Shown: positions 20,068-29,162, counted from the stretch's first letter. The stretch: 64,000 nt of DNA from Alistipes sp. UBA936 (GCA_002293505.1 DBDI01000001.1:24056-88055); one strand, 5' to 3'. The notes: generated by a model from the sequence alone, not told the origin. Translations and numbers: made by a program.

Positions 20068-21021
20068 TCCTTTCCGGGCGAGGCGCCAGGCGAGAGATGT
20101 GTAGGCGGCGTGGGCCGCGGGGCGAAGGCGGCGAGGAATGCGGTTGAGGATCCAGAGGCGCCACCAAAGCCGACGGCTGAGGCGGGTGTAAGCCCAGATT
20201 TTCTCAGCGTGGCGACCCTCGGCGGTACCGCCCTTAGCGCTGATAGTAAGAGCTTTACCAAGAGCAACGCGAGCGATGTGCTCGTCCAACCAAAAGTCGG
20301 GAGCATCGGGAAGCCCGGCACTTTCGGGCTCGAAAAAATCCTCGAAAGAGTATTCCGTAGTTTCGGGCCGGTAAATCGCAGCCGAACGGTTAGAGGCTGA
20401 TATATAGTACTTTACGAGTCGCTTAGGCGAAAAACAAGCCGGCCACAAGCGCGCAATCTTAGTCCACATATACTGGTCGCCGCCGAGCCGCATCCCCGTC
20501 GGAAAACCGCCGACAGACTCGAAAACCCAGCGCGGAATCACGCTGGCGGAAGGAATGCTGACGTAGCAGTCGATCGAAGTGCGAAAAAAATCGGGCACAA
20601 TACCGCGTTCGCGGGGCGTTCGAGCGGGATGTTCGACGAGCGTGCCGGAGGAGTTTGTATTCACGATGTCGAACCCGGTCGAGTAGAGCCCACAGTCGGG
20701 AAACTCGAAAATGAGGCGCGCGATCTCGGCCAGAAAGCCCGGGCGCCACTCGTCGTCGGCGTCGATAAGCGCAAAGTAATCACCGGAGGCCGAGGACATT
20801 GCGGTGTTACGAGCCGCGGTCTCGCCAGCGTTCTTTTGGCGAATCAGGCGGATGGTAGGTTCAGTCAAAAATGTTTCCACTATTGCCGCGCTGTCGTCCG
20901 TCGAACCGTCGTCCACGACCACGATCTCGTGCGGCCGGAGCGTCTGCGAAAGCACGCTACGAAGTGTCCGGCCGATCTCCGATTCCTTATTATAAAGAGG
21001 TATGATGACAGAAAACTTCAT
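20062..21021 (-). CDS. Glycosyltransferase family 2
   Basis: Cytoplasmic or membrane-associated GT-A glycosyltransferase of 319 residues. The N-terminus shows FSVIIPLYNKESEIGRTLRS, then VVDDGSTDDS, a KNAGETAARN segment and the metal-binding LIDADDEW in place of the usual DxD. The C-terminal part has basic and amphipathic segments but no clear membrane helix. It overlaps the Stealth gene by 4 bases (ATGA) and is the last gene of the trxB/LuxE-like/Stealth/GT2 run, suggesting joint assembly of a surface glycan. It overlaps the convergent GH2-like gene by 6 bases. Confidence 0.92.
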   Translation of the reverse strand: MKFSVIIPLYNKESEIGRTLRSVLSQTLRPHEIVVVDDGSTDDSAAIVETFLTEPTIRLIRQKNAGETAARNTAMSSASGDYFALIDADDEWRPGFLAEIARLIFEFPDCGLYSTGFDIVNTNSSGTLVEHPARTPRERGIVPDFFRTSIDCYVSIPSASVIPRWVFESVGGFPTGMRLGGDQYMWTKIARLWPACFSPKRLVKYYISASNRSAAIYRPETTEYSFEDFFEPESAGLPDAPDFWLDEHIARVALGKALTISAKGGTAEGRHAEKIWAYTRLSRRLWWRLWILNRIPRRLRPAAHAAYTSLAWRLARKGL

Positions 21022-22121
21022 CGCTCGAATCGGCTTTTGTCGGGGAGAATGGCCTGGAGGGCGGCGATGAGGCGTGCTTTAACACCTTCGAAATCAACGA
21101 GCTGCGGACTGTCGTTCAGGCAAATCATTGCGTACTGCTGGCGGCGGATGTAGCGCTCGATGGTGTAGATGCGATCCTCGGAAAGGTGATCGAGTCGGAC
21201 ATCGCGAAAGCCGACGGGCGAAAACCGGCCGGTAGCCAGTTGCTCATACCTTATCAGCCAGTGGTTTACGCCCATCGGAGAGCGAAGCCGCTGGCGGCAA
21301 GTCGCATCGAGAATCGTGCCCTCCTCGTGCCACATACGTTCGAATTCGGAACGCAGGTAGGGTTGCGGCATATGGGTGTCGGTCAGTCCGGGCCAACTTT
21401 GCCAGACGGATAAGTCTAAAGTTTTCAACAGGTTAGCAAGTCCGTAACGAGGTGAAAACCATTTGCCGAAGTGTCGACGCATCGATTCGCGGCGGGAGTG
21501 GCGACGGCCGAGGATCTCGGTCATATTCAGCACCGTGTGGCTGATGCTGGAAGGCGCGATGAGCGACAGGCGAGCGATGTCACAAGGCAGGCCGTGGCGA
21601 AAAAAGCGTTCCGGAGAGACAGGCCGGCACAGGAACATATCGTCGTTGAAGAGCACGAAGCGTTCGGATAATCCTTTGATTCTATGGGCGTTGAGTTCGA
21701 TGGTGCGAGATGAAAACGTCGGCAGGTATTCGGCAGGAATGAAGTCCGAATGGCGAACTATGTTCAGGCTCGGGGAGGCGCTCGGATGCTGGCTCGGTGC
21801 GGCGAGGTGACCTTCGATAGGGCTCTTGAAAGGGTCTGGGTAGGTGGCTGTATTTATCAGCCAGTCAGGAAGATGACCCCACGTCACAAGGTGCACGCAG
21901 CGAACCCACGGCGCGAAACGCTCGATTCCGCGAAGCAGGTAGCGCAACGTGTCCCAATCGCGGTAACGGATCGGAGAATCGTTCTCGCCGACGCCGGTCG
22001 CAACGATACTGTCGGCTGCAACGGATTTGGTGTCAGAGCGCTTGGCGGCTTCGAAAGCCTGCCGCCACTCAGGGTCGCTACCGTCCACCCAAGGGATTAC
22101 TATGTCGATACTATCTGTCAT
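21018..22121 (-). CDS. Stealth-family sugar-phosphate transferase
   Basis: Stealth proteins transfer hexose-1-phosphate from a nucleotide sugar to a glycan, as in bacterial capsule polymerases and animal GNPTAB. The 367 residues show conserved region 1 (IDIVIPWVDGSD), region 2 (RYLLRGIERFAPWVR, LVTWGHLPDWL and the FNDDMFL acidic motif) and region 3 (GLTDTHMPQPYLR to FERMW). The start ATG at 22121 overlaps the LuxE-like stop by 4 bases. The neighbours, a GT2 and an acyltransferase-like gene, fit synthesis of a phosphate-linked surface polysaccharide, though no capsule export genes are in the window. Confidence 0.88.
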   Translation of the reverse strand: MTDSIDIVIPWVDGSDPEWRQAFEAAKRSDTKSVAADSIVATGVGENDSPIRYRDWDTLRYLLRGIERFAPWVRCVHLVTWGHLPDWLINTATYPDPFKSPIEGHLAAPSQHPSASPSLNIVRHSDFIPAEYLPTFSSRTIELNAHRIKGLSERFVLFNDDMFLCRPVSPERFFRHGLPCDIARLSLIAPSSISHTVLNMTEILGRRHSRRESMRRHFGKWFSPRYGLANLLKTLDLSVWQSWPGLTDTHMPQPYLRSEFERMWHEEGTILDATCRQRLRSPMGVNHWLIRYEQLATGRFSPVGFRDVRLDHLSEDRIYTIERYIRRQQYAMICLNDSPQLVDFEGVKARLIAALQAILPDKSRFER

Positions 22122-23083
22122 TCTGTCAATAGGTTACAGCCTCGGACGTCGCTGCCGGCTATGCGCCCGTCGAGCGCGAAACTACCGTCTGGAAAGACGC
22201 GTCCGACGTCGCCAGTTTGGATGAACGCGCAACTGTGCAAGTTACCCAGGTCGATGATGTTGACTCCCCCGCGAATGGCGTCACCGCTGGTGTTAGGGCC
22301 GCCGCGGCTATCCGGGTAGTCGGAGGCAACGTAGTGAACGTCAAACGGATCGACAAGGTCACGAACCGAAACCCGCATCCAAGGCGGTGCGAAAAACCGA
22401 CCCCCACCGAGAGAATAAGCCTGCGAAGTGAGTTCGCACATCCCGTATTCGCTGTGGATCTCGGATACCCCGAATGCGTCGCGTAAAGTTTTGTGCAACT
22501 GTGCCTTACTCATTTCCTCGCGCCGACCTTTCATCCCGCCAGTCTCCATCACCACAGTCCCCTTGGGCAGCCGCTCGCCGCGAGCAAACATCTCCGCCCC
22601 GAGATCAAGAAGCGCGTAACTAACCCCGATCAGAAGCCGGTTTGGCGCGTCTGGTCGGCCCTTACGAGCCAGACAATCAACCATATATACCAACGACGAA
22701 CCGCCGCGCTCTTCGTAACAAGGCAGCAAAGAGTGGATCTCCCAATCGGCGGCAGGGCCGTAAAAAAGCTCAAACGCGCGAGTGAAAACAGCCTCGTAAT
22801 CAGCCAGATGAGCGATGTGGTGGCGAGAAGCCGATGTACCACTACTTGTGAACACCGTTTCGGGCTCACTTTCAGCGCAATAGACGCGGTGAGACTTGAA
22901 AATCTCGATCGGGAGGTAAGGGATCTGGTCGATGCGGGAGATGTCCTCGGGAGAGATGCCGACGGCGCTAAGGTACTGACGGTAAGGTTCGCAAGCGGCA
23001 GCTTGGTGGCGAAAAACCGCGAGGGCAGCAGAATCGAACTCCGCCGCAGTCGAGATCTGCAATATGTCACCGGTCGTCAACAC
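22118..23083 (-). CDS. LuxE-like acyl-protein synthetase / acyltransferase
   Basis: Member of the LuxE/acyl-protein synthetase fold, part of the adenylate-forming superfamily. The 321 residues include PYLPIEIFKSH, the phosphate-binding-like TSSGTSASRHH and the HSEYGMCELTSQAY block; the C-terminus has QTGDVGRVFPDGSF. The reading frame runs upstream into trxB, but family similarity starts near FDSAALAVFRHQAA, so the GTG at 23083 (11 bases after the trxB stop) or TTG at 23080 is the start. Its place between trxB and the Stealth gene suggests acyl or amino-acyl transfer in surface-glycan synthesis, which is inference. Luciferase partners LuxC and LuxD are not present. Confidence 0.82.
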   Translation of the reverse strand: MLTTGDILQISTAAEFDSAALAVFRHQAAACEPYRQYLSAVGISPEDISRIDQIPYLPIEIFKSHRVYCAESEPETVFTSSGTSASRHHIAHLADYEAVFTRAFELFYGPAADWEIHSLLPCYEERGGSSLVYMVDCLARKGRPDAPNRLLIGVSYALLDLGAEMFARGERLPKGTVVMETGGMKGRREEMSKAQLHKTLRDAFGVSEIHSEYGMCELTSQAYSLGGGRFFAPPWMRVSVRDLVDPFDVHYVASDYPDSRGGPNTSGDAIRGGVNIIDLGNLHSCAFIQTGDVGRVFPDGSFALDGRIAGSDVRGCNLLTE

Positions 23084-23094
23084 GCCGCAAGCCG

Positions 23095-24087
23095 TTATCC
23101 CTCGATTAAAAATCGTTCGCAATCGAAAGCAGCACGGCAACCCGAGCCGGCAGCCGTAACAGCCTGTTGGTAAACGCGATCGGCAACGTCGCCAGCCGCG
23201 AAAACACCCGGGACGCTTGTGGCAGTGGAGGGCGTCCAATCACCGGAACCCGCCGTGTTGCCATTGGAATCAGGCGCGCTCAATGCCGCACCAACCGCGG
23301 CACCGACCAGTATATAGCCGTCGGGATCGAGCTCCAACTGACCTTTAAATATCTCAGTACGAGGCGTGTGACCGATGCCGAGGAAGAAGCCCTCTATGTC
23401 GAGAACGCGCTGAACGCCTTCGGGCCCGCGAACGCGAACCCCCGTCACGCCGTTCTGGTCGCCGAGCACCTCCTCAGTCACGGAACCGAACAAAACCTCG
23501 ATGTTCGAAGTCTCGAAAACCCGCCGCTGCATATGTTTCGAAGCACGCAAAAACTCCTTACGGACAATGAGATAGACCTTACGGCAAAGAGTGGACAGAA
23601 ACAACGCCTCCTCGCAAGCGGAGTCGCCCCCGCCGACGACAGCAACGTCGCGCCCGCGGTAGAAAAATCCGTCGCAAACAGCGCACGCGCTAACGCCCAT
23701 ACCTATATATTTACGTTCCGAAGGCAGCCCCAGGTAACGGGCCTCGGCGCCAGTGGCGATGATAATACTCTCAGCCTCAATAGTATATTCGCCGTCATCG
23801 ACCGTGGCGACGAACGGGCGACGAGAAAGATCCACAGCGGTAACAACGCCGGGCCGAACCACAGCCCCGAACCGCTCGGCCTGACGCCTAAGGTCGTCCA
23901 TCATAACCGTACCGTTCACTCCCTCGGGGTAACCGGGAAAATTCTCGACCTCGCTCGTAGTCGTCAACTGGCCTCCGGGAACCAAACCGGCGTAAACAAC
24001 CGGAGCCAAAGCAGCCCGAGCAGTGTATATAGCGGCAGTGTAACCAGCAGGGCCACTACCTATTATAAGGCATTTCACTTTTTCCAT
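23095..24087 (-). CDS. trxB: Thioredoxin reductase
   Basis: FAD enzyme that reduces thioredoxin with NADPH in the cytosol. The 330 residues contain the FAD motif GSGPAGYTAAIYTARA, the redox pair CAVCDG, the NADPH motif VVGGGDSACEEA and the C-terminal FAD block GVFAAGDVAD. Length is slightly above the usual 310-320, with an insert before the last block (near SAPDSNGNTAGSGD). The ATG at 24087 lies 5 bases after a perfect -7 box in the 20-base gap behind the NtrC-type gene, so trxB heads its own operon with LuxE-like, Stealth and GT2 genes. The mRNA is predicted to have almost no leader. Confidence 0.96.
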   Translation of the reverse strand: MEKVKCLIIGSGPAGYTAAIYTARAALAPVVYAGLVPGGQLTTTSEVENFPGYPEGVNGTVMMDDLRRQAERFGAVVRPGVVTAVDLSRRPFVATVDDGEYTIEAESIIIATGAEARYLGLPSERKYIGMGVSACAVCDGFFYRGRDVAVVGGGDSACEEALFLSTLCRKVYLIVRKEFLRASKHMQRRVFETSNIEVLFGSVTEEVLGDQNGVTGVRVRGPEGVQRVLDIEGFFLGIGHTPRTEIFKGQLELDPDGYILVGAAVGAALSAPDSNGNTAGSGDWTPSTATSVPGVFAAGDVADRVYQQAVTAAGSGCRAAFDCERFLIEG

Positions 24088-24092
24088 AAACG

Positions 24093-24100
24093 CAAAGGTA
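24093..24100 (-). promoter_or_regulatory. -7 element of the trxB operon promoter
   Basis: TACCTTTG on the minus strand, 5 bases before the trxB ATG, in the 20-base gap after the regulator gene stop. It predicts an essentially leaderless transcript; no good -33 is visible. Confidence 0.6.
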
Positions 24101-24107
24101 GGAAAAT

Positions 24108-25259
24108 CTACACGAATTCCATCACGTAGGTCTGCACATCGTCGGCCGAAATAACCTCGCCGCCCAGGATCACCAAGCGGGCGACCACGTTGTGCAACTC
24201 GCGGATGTTACCACGCCAAGGCATATCGGCAAGGATCGCCATACCCTCAGCAGAGATGGTCTTACGGGCGATGCCGTTCTCGCGGCAAACAAGGTCGATG
24301 AAGTGGTTCGCAAGGATGGCAACGTCGCCGGGGCGTTCGCGAAGCGGTGGAACGTGGATGATGATCACGCTGAGGCGGTGGTAGAGGTCTTCGCGGAAGC
24401 GTCCGGCGGCAATCTCATCCTTGAGGTTTTTATTGGTCGCGGCGACGACCCGAACGTCGACCGGGAAATCTTTCTCACCCCCGACGCGAATAACGCGGTT
24501 CTCCTGCAACACGCGCAAAACTTTGGCCTGAGCAGAAAGGCTCATATCGCCGATCTCGTCCAGAAAAAGTGTACCGCCACCAGCCAACTCGAACATCCCT
24601 TTTTGCTGCTTGACGGCAGAAGAGAAAGCACCGCGCTCGTGGCCGAAGAGCTGGCTTTCGATAAGTTCGGAAGGTATGGCGGCGCAGTTCAGAGCCTGGA
24701 ACGGCCCCTTCGAGCGGCGCGAGAGCTCGTGAACCCAACGAGCAACCAGTTCCTTACCGGTGCCGTTCTCGCCGGTGATGAGCACCCGGGCGTCGGTACC
24801 GGCAACCTTACCGATAAGTTCCTTAACGTGGGCGATACGAGGCGAGTCTCCGATAATCTCCTGAACCTTCGAGACAACCTTTTTGATGACCTGCGGTTTG
24901 AAAGTCTCGGGCGTCGGCAACTCCTCGCCCTCCTTGTCGTCAACCCCGAGCGCCTTACGAATGGCGCCCAACAGGCGGTTCATATCTATAGGCTTGGGGA
25001 TGAAGTCGGCAGCGCCGGCGCGAACTGTGGCTATGGTGTTGTCGACCGATGTGTCGTCCGACATAACAATGAACGGGCAACCGAGCTCCTCGCCGCAACA
25101 GTGGTCACATAACACGACATCGGGTGCGAAACGCTCCATTATGGCCTTGGCCTCCTGGGGTGTTGCGGCGGCTTCCACTGTGTACTTTTCGTACAGCAGT
25201 CGTTCTTTGAGGGTATTTCTAATCCCTCGCTGGGCATCCATTATCAAAATGTTAGCCAT
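24108..25259 (-). CDS. NtrC-type AAA+ response regulator without DNA-binding domain
   Basis: Predicted sigma-54 activator of 383 residues with a receiver (about 1-105) and an AAA+ domain (about 140-375). Walker A is GENGTGKE and Walker B is LFLDEIGD; the sigma-54 loop reads GAFSSA instead of GAFTGA. The arginine-finger FREDLYHRL and PWRGNIREL blocks are intact. The protein ends right after the AAA+ domain, so the usual Fis-type helix-turn-helix is missing. The receiver keeps Asp8, Asp52 and Lys89, but only 14 residues separate Asp52 from Ser67 against about 27 in NtrC, so the alpha3-beta4 part is cut down. A histidine kinase is not adjacent. It may act from solution or be controlled by something other than phosphorylation. 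Confidence 0.88.
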   Translation of the reverse strand: MANILIMDAQRGIRNTLKERLLYEKYTVEAAATPQEAKAIMERFAPDVVLCDHCCGEELGCPFIVMSDDTSVDNTIATVRAGAADFIPKPIDMNRLLGAIRKALGVDDKEGEELPTPETFKPQVIKKVVSKVQEIIGDSPRIAHVKELIGKVAGTDARVLITGENGTGKELVARWVHELSRRSKGPFQALNCAAIPSELIESQLFGHERGAFSSAVKQQKGMFELAGGGTLFLDEIGDMSLSAQAKVLRVLQENRVIRVGGEKDFPVDVRVVAATNKNLKDEIAAGRFREDLYHRLSVIIIHVPPLRERPGDVAILANHFIDLVCRENGIARKTISAEGMAILADMPWRGNIRELHNVVARLVILGGEVISADDVQTYVMEFV

Positions 25260-25310
25260 AGGTCGCGTAGTTTTCGTTCGCCGATCTTTCCATATTTGGA
25301 AAAAACCGAT

Positions 25311-25328
25311 TAACTTTGCACGAAGATA
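25311..25328. promoter_or_regulatory. Facing -7 elements, divergent promoter
   Basis: TAACTTTG (25311-25318, plus) and CGAAGATA (25321-25328), which reads TATCTTCG on the minus strand, lie 2 bases apart. They would drive the DUF4290 fusion gene and the NtrC-type regulator and cannot both be occupied. Confidence 0.45.
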
Positions 25329-25404
25329 TAAAACTTTCGCGAAACTTTTGCATCTTTGTGCACTTATTTTTTCACAACGCGAAATTCAGTTCGAAATCGT
25401 AACC

Positions 25405-25419
25405 TATTATGGCATAATA
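25405..25419. repeat. Inverted repeat, possible operator
   Basis: TATTATG-G-CATAATA is a perfect 7-base inverted repeat around one base, downstream of the predicted plus promoter. It could bind a dimeric regulator; no regulator can be assigned. Confidence 0.3.
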
Positions 25420-25501
25420 TGTTCAAAAAGTGATACGTCGCGCGAACGATTATGCAACCATCGGGGTGTTTTACACGATTCCCGAGTCAAAAAACGGTAT
25501 A

Positions 25502-27298
25502 ATGGAAAAAAATTACAACTACACCCGCCGAAGGGTCTATCTGCCTGAGTATGGGCGACATATACACGAAATGATAGACTATCTGGGCACCATCGAAGAC
25601 CGCGCGGAGAGGACGCGACAAGCGCAGATAGTGATCGACGTGATGGGAAATCTCAATCCGCTGCTGCGCGACACGTCCGATATTGCTCACAAATTGTGGG
25701 ATCACCTATTTATTATGGCCGACTTCAATCTCGATGTCGACTCGCCGTATCCTATTCCCACGAGGCAAGACCTGCGCCCGAGGCCAGACAAGATCGCATA
25801 TCCGCGCAAGGATATGATGTTCAAGCACTACGGCAAGAATGTCGAGCGGATGATCACCTCGCTGAAAGGCAATCCGGATCAGAAAGCGGTCGAGTCCACG
25901 CTCGAAGATATAGCGCGGTATATGCGCACCAAGAGCTACGAGTACAATCAGGAACACCCTAACAACGAGATCATCATCGGCGACATCAAGCGTATGGCTC
26001 GCGGCGGACTTACACTGGACGAAGAGGCGCTCGGCTCGCTCAAAAGTGAGTACAAGATGCCTGCTCAGCCGGGCAACACCCACCCGAAGAAGAACAACAA
26101 GGGCGGCGGAGGAAAGAACTCTAAGGGGGGACAGAGGCGCGGCGGAAGGGCGTTTGTTATGGCACTCGTTGCTCTGTGCGTCGGGTTGGCTTCCTGTTCG
26201 CGCGACACGGCTCACGTCAACGGACGGTTCATCGGCACGGCGGGTCAACCGGTCTATCTGGAGAGAATCACCCCCGCGGGAAGTGCTGTTGTCGATTCGG
26301 TGGCGACCGATACGAAGGGAGCCTTCAAGTTCCACATCGAGTTGCCAGGAGGCCAGCCCACGATATTCAATCTGCGATACGAGGGAAGTATGGTGCCGTT
26401 GCTGGTGGCGCCCGGGGAGAGGGTGTCGGTGGTGTCGGTGGATGATCCGGGAAGAGGATACAGGATTTCGGGTTCGAGGGAAAGCGAGCTGGTGTGGCAA
26501 TTGCACCAAACGCTGACCAACGGAGCAGCGGCACTCGACTCTATATCGGCTCTGTGGGCAGCGGCGCAACCCGAAAGTCAACGCCGGGCCGATTTACAAA
26601 GAGCGTACTCGCGAAAGTACTACGATGTGAAGCGCTCACAGATAGGCTTCATTGTGGAGAACGCCTCGTCGCTGGCGGCGGTCTATGCGCTCTATCAGCG
26701 TCTGCCGGGGGACGATGTGCTATTCAACGGTGACAGCGATCACGTGTATTACAGGATGGTGGCCGATTCGGTGAGCAATCGCTATCCGGGTTCGCGATAT
26801 GCCGAAGCGCTGGAACGTACCGCGCAAGAGATGGCTGACGGCAGACGATTGGTGAACCGACTCGAAACGGAGGGAATCGACGAGGTGGATTATCCGGAAA
26901 TCGACCTGCCCGATATGTACGGCAAACGCCAGAGGCTCTCAGAACTGGCCGGCAAGGTTATTGTGGTCGACTTCTGGAGCGCCGAACTGCCCGCCTCCAA
27001 CGCAAACAATGCCGAGATGAAAGAATTGTGGAGAAGGTTTGCAGACCGAGGATTGGCTGTGTATCAGGTTTCGCTCGATACGTCGCGCGCGGTGTGGGTG
27101 AACGCCGTACAGGAGCAACGACTACCGTGGACAACGGTGTGTGACCTGCGAGGAACGGCAACCGGACCTCTACGCGCGTGGAACGTGGGGTCAGTACCGG
27201 CAAACTTTGTAATCGACCGCCAGGGAAACATTGTCGCCAAGAACCTCTACGGAGAACAACTCTATGAAACAGTATCTCGACTTACTGCACAAAATTAA
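25502..27298 (+). CDS. In-frame fusion of DUF4290 protein and thioredoxin-like lipoprotein
   Basis: One open frame of 598 residues. Residues 1 to about 185 match DUF4290, a Bacteroidetes-only cytoplasmic family of unknown role ([39 protein letters not shown]). A Lys/Gly/Arg-rich tail follows, and residues 220-232 form a hydrophobic stretch ending in the lipobox GLASC. The rest is a DUF4369-like and TlpA/AhpC-TSA-like domain ([26 protein letters not shown]). The redox CxxC is absent: the position reads [12 protein letters not shown]. The second half could start at ATG 26159, but then the signal peptide has no basic residues; these come from the DUF4290 tail. The end overlaps thyA by 35 bases. 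Sequencing error joining two genes is possible but no shift is visible. Confidence 0.75.
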   Translation: MEKNYNYTRRRVYLPEYGRHIHEMIDYLGTIEDRAERTRQAQIVIDVMGNLNPLLRDTSDIAHKLWDHLFIMADFNLDVDSPYPIPTRQDLRPRPDKIAYPRKDMMFKHYGKNVERMITSLKGNPDQKAVESTLEDIARYMRTKSYEYNQEHPNNEIIIGDIKRMARGGLTLDEEALGSLKSEYKMPAQPGNTHPKKNNKGGGGKNSKGGQRRGGRAFVMALVALCVGLASCSRDTAHVNGRFIGTAGQPVYLERITPAGSAVVDSVATDTKGAFKFHIELPGGQPTIFNLRYEGSMVPLLVAPGERVSVVSVDDPGRGYRISGSRESELVWQLHQTLTNGAAALDSISALWAAAQPESQRRADLQRAYSRKYYDVKRSQIGFIVENASSLAAVYALYQRLPGDDVLFNGDSDHVYYRMVADSVSNRYPGSRYAEALERTAQEMADGRRLVNRLETEGIDEVDYPEIDLPDMYGKRQRLSELAGKVIVVDFWSAELPASNANNAEMKELWRRFADRGLAVYQVSLDTSRAVWVNAVQEQRLPWTTVCDLRGTATGPLRAWNVGSVPANFVIDRQGNIVAKNLYGEQLYETVSRLTAQN

Positions 27299-28058
27299 AA
27301 CCCAGGGGGTCACAAAAGGCGACCGAACGGGGGTGGGGACGAAGAGCGTGTTCGGGCACCAAATGAGGTTCGATCTGACGCAAGGCTTCCCGGTGCTGAC
27401 CACGAAACGGCTACACCTGCGCTCTATTATTTATGAGCTGCTTTGGTTTTTGCGTGGCGACACCAACGTCAAATACCTGAACGCCAACGGAGTCACCATC
27501 TGGGACGAGTGGGCGGGAGCGGATGGCAGCCTGGGGCATATCTATGGCTACCAGTGGAGGAGTTGGCCAACGCCTGACGGACGGCACATAGATCAGATAA
27601 CGCAGGTGGTCGAGTCTTTACGCGCCAACCCCGACTCGCGACGACACATCGTAAGCGCGTGGAACGTGGGTGAGATCGACAATATGGCCCTGCCGCCGTG
27701 TCACGCGCTGTTCCAGTTCTGGGTCGCCGACGGGGCCCTGTCGTGCCAGCTCTATCAGCGCTCGGCGGATGTGTTTCTTGGTGTGCCGTTCAACATTGCT
27801 TCGTATGCGCTGCTGACGATGATGATGGCGCAGGTGACGGGGTTGAAGCCGGGCGAATTTATACTCACTACAGGCGATACGCATCTGTATCTAAATCACT
27901 TGGAGCAAGTGGACGAGCAACTCGCGCGAACGCCGCGACCGCTACCGGTGATGCACCTGAACCCGGCGGTGAGTTCGATATTCGACTTCGTGTATGAGGA
28001 CTTCTCGCTCGACGACTACGACCCGTGGCCGACGATCAAAGCACCGATAGCAATATGA
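27264..28058 (+). CDS. thyA: Thymidylate synthase
   Basis: Makes dTMP from dUMP using methylene-tetrahydrofolate, releasing dihydrofolate. The 264-residue length equals that of E. coli ThyA. The catalytic Cys lies in [12 protein letters not shown]; the RRHIVSAWN phosphate-binding and [18 protein letters not shown] dUMP blocks are intact. The ATG at 27264 lies inside the 3' end of the preceding fusion gene (35-base overlap); the family N-terminus [12 protein letters not shown] confirms it. Its TGA overlaps the folA start by 4 bases, the classic coupling of dihydrofolate production and recycling. Confidence 0.98.
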   Translation: MKQYLDLLHKIKTQGVTKGDRTGVGTKSVFGHQMRFDLTQGFPVLTTKRLHLRSIIYELLWFLRGDTNVKYLNANGVTIWDEWAGADGSLGHIYGYQWRSWPTPDGRHIDQITQVVESLRANPDSRRHIVSAWNVGEIDNMALPPCHALFQFWVADGALSCQLYQRSADVFLGVPFNIASYALLTMMMAQVTGLKPGEFILTTGDTHLYLNHLEQVDEQLARTPRPLPVMHLNPAVSSIFDFVYEDFSLDDYDPWPTIKAPIAI

Positions 28059-28513
28059 GTCTCAAGGTTATTGTGGCCATAGCGCGGGGCGGGGTGATTG
28101 GTTGCCGTGGTCGGATGCCGTGGCACCTGCCCGAGGACTTGCGCTACTTCAAGGAGGTGACGATGGGAGGTGTGGTCGTGATGGGGCGCAAAACGTTCGA
28201 GTCGATCGGTCGGCCACTGCCGGGGAGGATCAATGTGGTCGTGACACGGCAAGCGGATTTCGCACCGCCCGGGGTTGAGGTGGCGCACTCGCTGGAAGAG
28301 GCCGTGGAGCGCCATCCGGATGCTTTTATTATAGGTGGCGCAGAAATATACCGGCAGGCGATGCCGATGGCAGGAGAACTCTACATAACCGAAATCGACG
28401 CCGATTACGAGGGCGACACGAGGTTCCCGGAGTACGACCGGGCGGAGTGGCAGCTCGCCGAAGAACGCAAATTGGGTATAAATACCACCGCAAAAGTGTA
28501 CCGAAGGTCGTAA
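28055..28513 (+). CDS. folA: Dihydrofolate reductase
   Basis: Reduces the dihydrofolate produced by ThyA to tetrahydrofolate with NADPH. The 152 residues include [20 protein letters not shown] with the active-site acid, [18 protein letters not shown], the FIIGGAEIY glycine pair and a C-terminal [15 protein letters not shown]. The start overlaps the thyA stop (ATGA). The stop codon TAA at 28511-28513 is also the first three bases of a perfect -7 box (TAACTTTG) that lies 8 bases before the Hdr-like cluster. Confidence 0.97.
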   Translation: MSLKVIVAIARGGVIGCRGRMPWHLPEDLRYFKEVTMGGVVVMGRKTFESIGRPLPGRINVVVTRQADFAPPGVEVAHSLEEAVERHPDAFIIGGAEIYRQAMPMAGELYITEIDADYEGDTRFPEYDRAEWQLAEERKLGINTTAKVYRRS

Positions 28514-28518
28514 CTTTG
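28511..28518 (+). promoter_or_regulatory. -7 element in front of the Hdr-like cluster, overlapping the folA stop
   Basis: TAACTTTG, a perfect -7 consensus, begins with the folA stop codon and ends 8 bases before the first Hdr-like ATG (28527). It would let the cluster be transcribed on its own with a leader of only a few bases. No convincing -33 is seen, so read-through from thyA-folA is also possible. Confidence 0.5.
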
Positions 28519-28526
28519 CCCACCGG

Positions 28527-29162
28527 ATGGGAAAGTATTTCGACCTGCTGATGAAGGATGTGCGCCTCCGGGAGGGACTGAAGGCGTGTATGAATTGTGG
28601 CGTGTGCACTGGGGTGTGCCCCTCGGCCGAGTTCTATGACTACGACCCGCGGCAAATAGTCAATATTGTTCAGAGTCGCAACGACGAACAGATCGAGCGG
28701 CTGCTGAGAAGCGACACGCTGTGGCACTGCGGCGAGTGTATGTCGTGCCGCCCGAGGTGTCCGCGAGGAAATACACCCGGGTATATCATTCAGGCCCTGA
28801 GAACGCTGTCCCAACAATTGGGTTTTTTTGCCGAATCTGAAAAGGGGCGTCAACAACTTCTGCTGAAGCGTGTTATCGGACAACACATTCTGGACAAGGG
28901 CTACTGCATTACCCCGCGGCTGGTGGCTCCGGAAGGTCATCCGGAGCAGGGGCCGGTGTGGGAGTGGGCCGTGACGAACGATGTGAATCTGTATACGCGC
29001 TTCTCGCCAAACTACCGTCAAGCGGGTGAAGGGGCCCTGAGAGACATAGACCGCGAGAGCATCGCCGAGATCAATCGGATATTCGAAGTGACGGGCGGAA
29101 AAGAGTTTTTTGAAACCATAGAAAAAGGGTGCGCAGACTATGAAGCGAAGCAGTTGGCGTGA
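28527..29162 (+). CDS. HdrC-like protein with two [4Fe-4S] clusters
   Basis: Electron-transfer subunit of 211 residues resembling the C subunit of heterodisulfide reductase. Two ferredoxin motifs are complete: C21-x2-C24-x2-C27-x3-C31-P and C68-x2-C71-x2-C74-x3-C78-P. The spacing of about 35 residues between them is typical of HdrC/GlpC-type proteins. A long C-terminal part (about 90-211) has no recognised domain and ends in acidic helices. It follows folA by 13 bases and overlaps the HdrB-like gene by 23 bases. It is expected to pass electrons between the HdrA-like flavin/Fe-S subunit and HdrB. The organism does not look like a methanogen, so the substrate is not CoM-S-S-CoB. Confidence 0.88.
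   Translation: MGKYFDLLMKDVRLREGLKACMNCGVCTGVCPSAEFYDYDPRQIVNIVQSRNDEQIERLLRSDTLWHCGECMSCRPRCPRGNTPGYIIQALRTLSQQLGFFAESEKGRQQLLLKRVIGQHILDKGYCITPRLVAPEGHPEQGPVWEWAVTNDVNLYTRFSPNYRQAGEGALRDIDRESIAEINRIFEVTGGKEFFETIEKGCADYEAKQLA

Larger units (their letters stand above)
25260..25501. other. 242-base divergent intergenic region
   Basis: Non-coding gap between the NtrC-type gene (-) and the DUF4290 fusion gene (+). It is AT-richer than its flanks and holds the facing -7 elements at 25311-25328, a second -7-like CATCTTTG at 25351-25358 (+) and an inverted repeat at 25405-25419. Plus transcripts from these sites would carry 140-180 base leaders, unusually long for this window. No RNA family was recognised. 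Confidence 0.5.

Noticed and set aside
22118..23083. Bioluminescence (lux) genes
   Set aside because: Only a LuxE-like fold is present; luciferase, LuxC and LuxD are absent and the context is glycan synthesis.
25405..25428. dif-like site (CATAA/TTATG arms) in the intergenic region
   Set aside because: The arms lack the 6-base central spacer of XerC/XerD sites; the sequence is better described as a simple 7-base inverted repeat.
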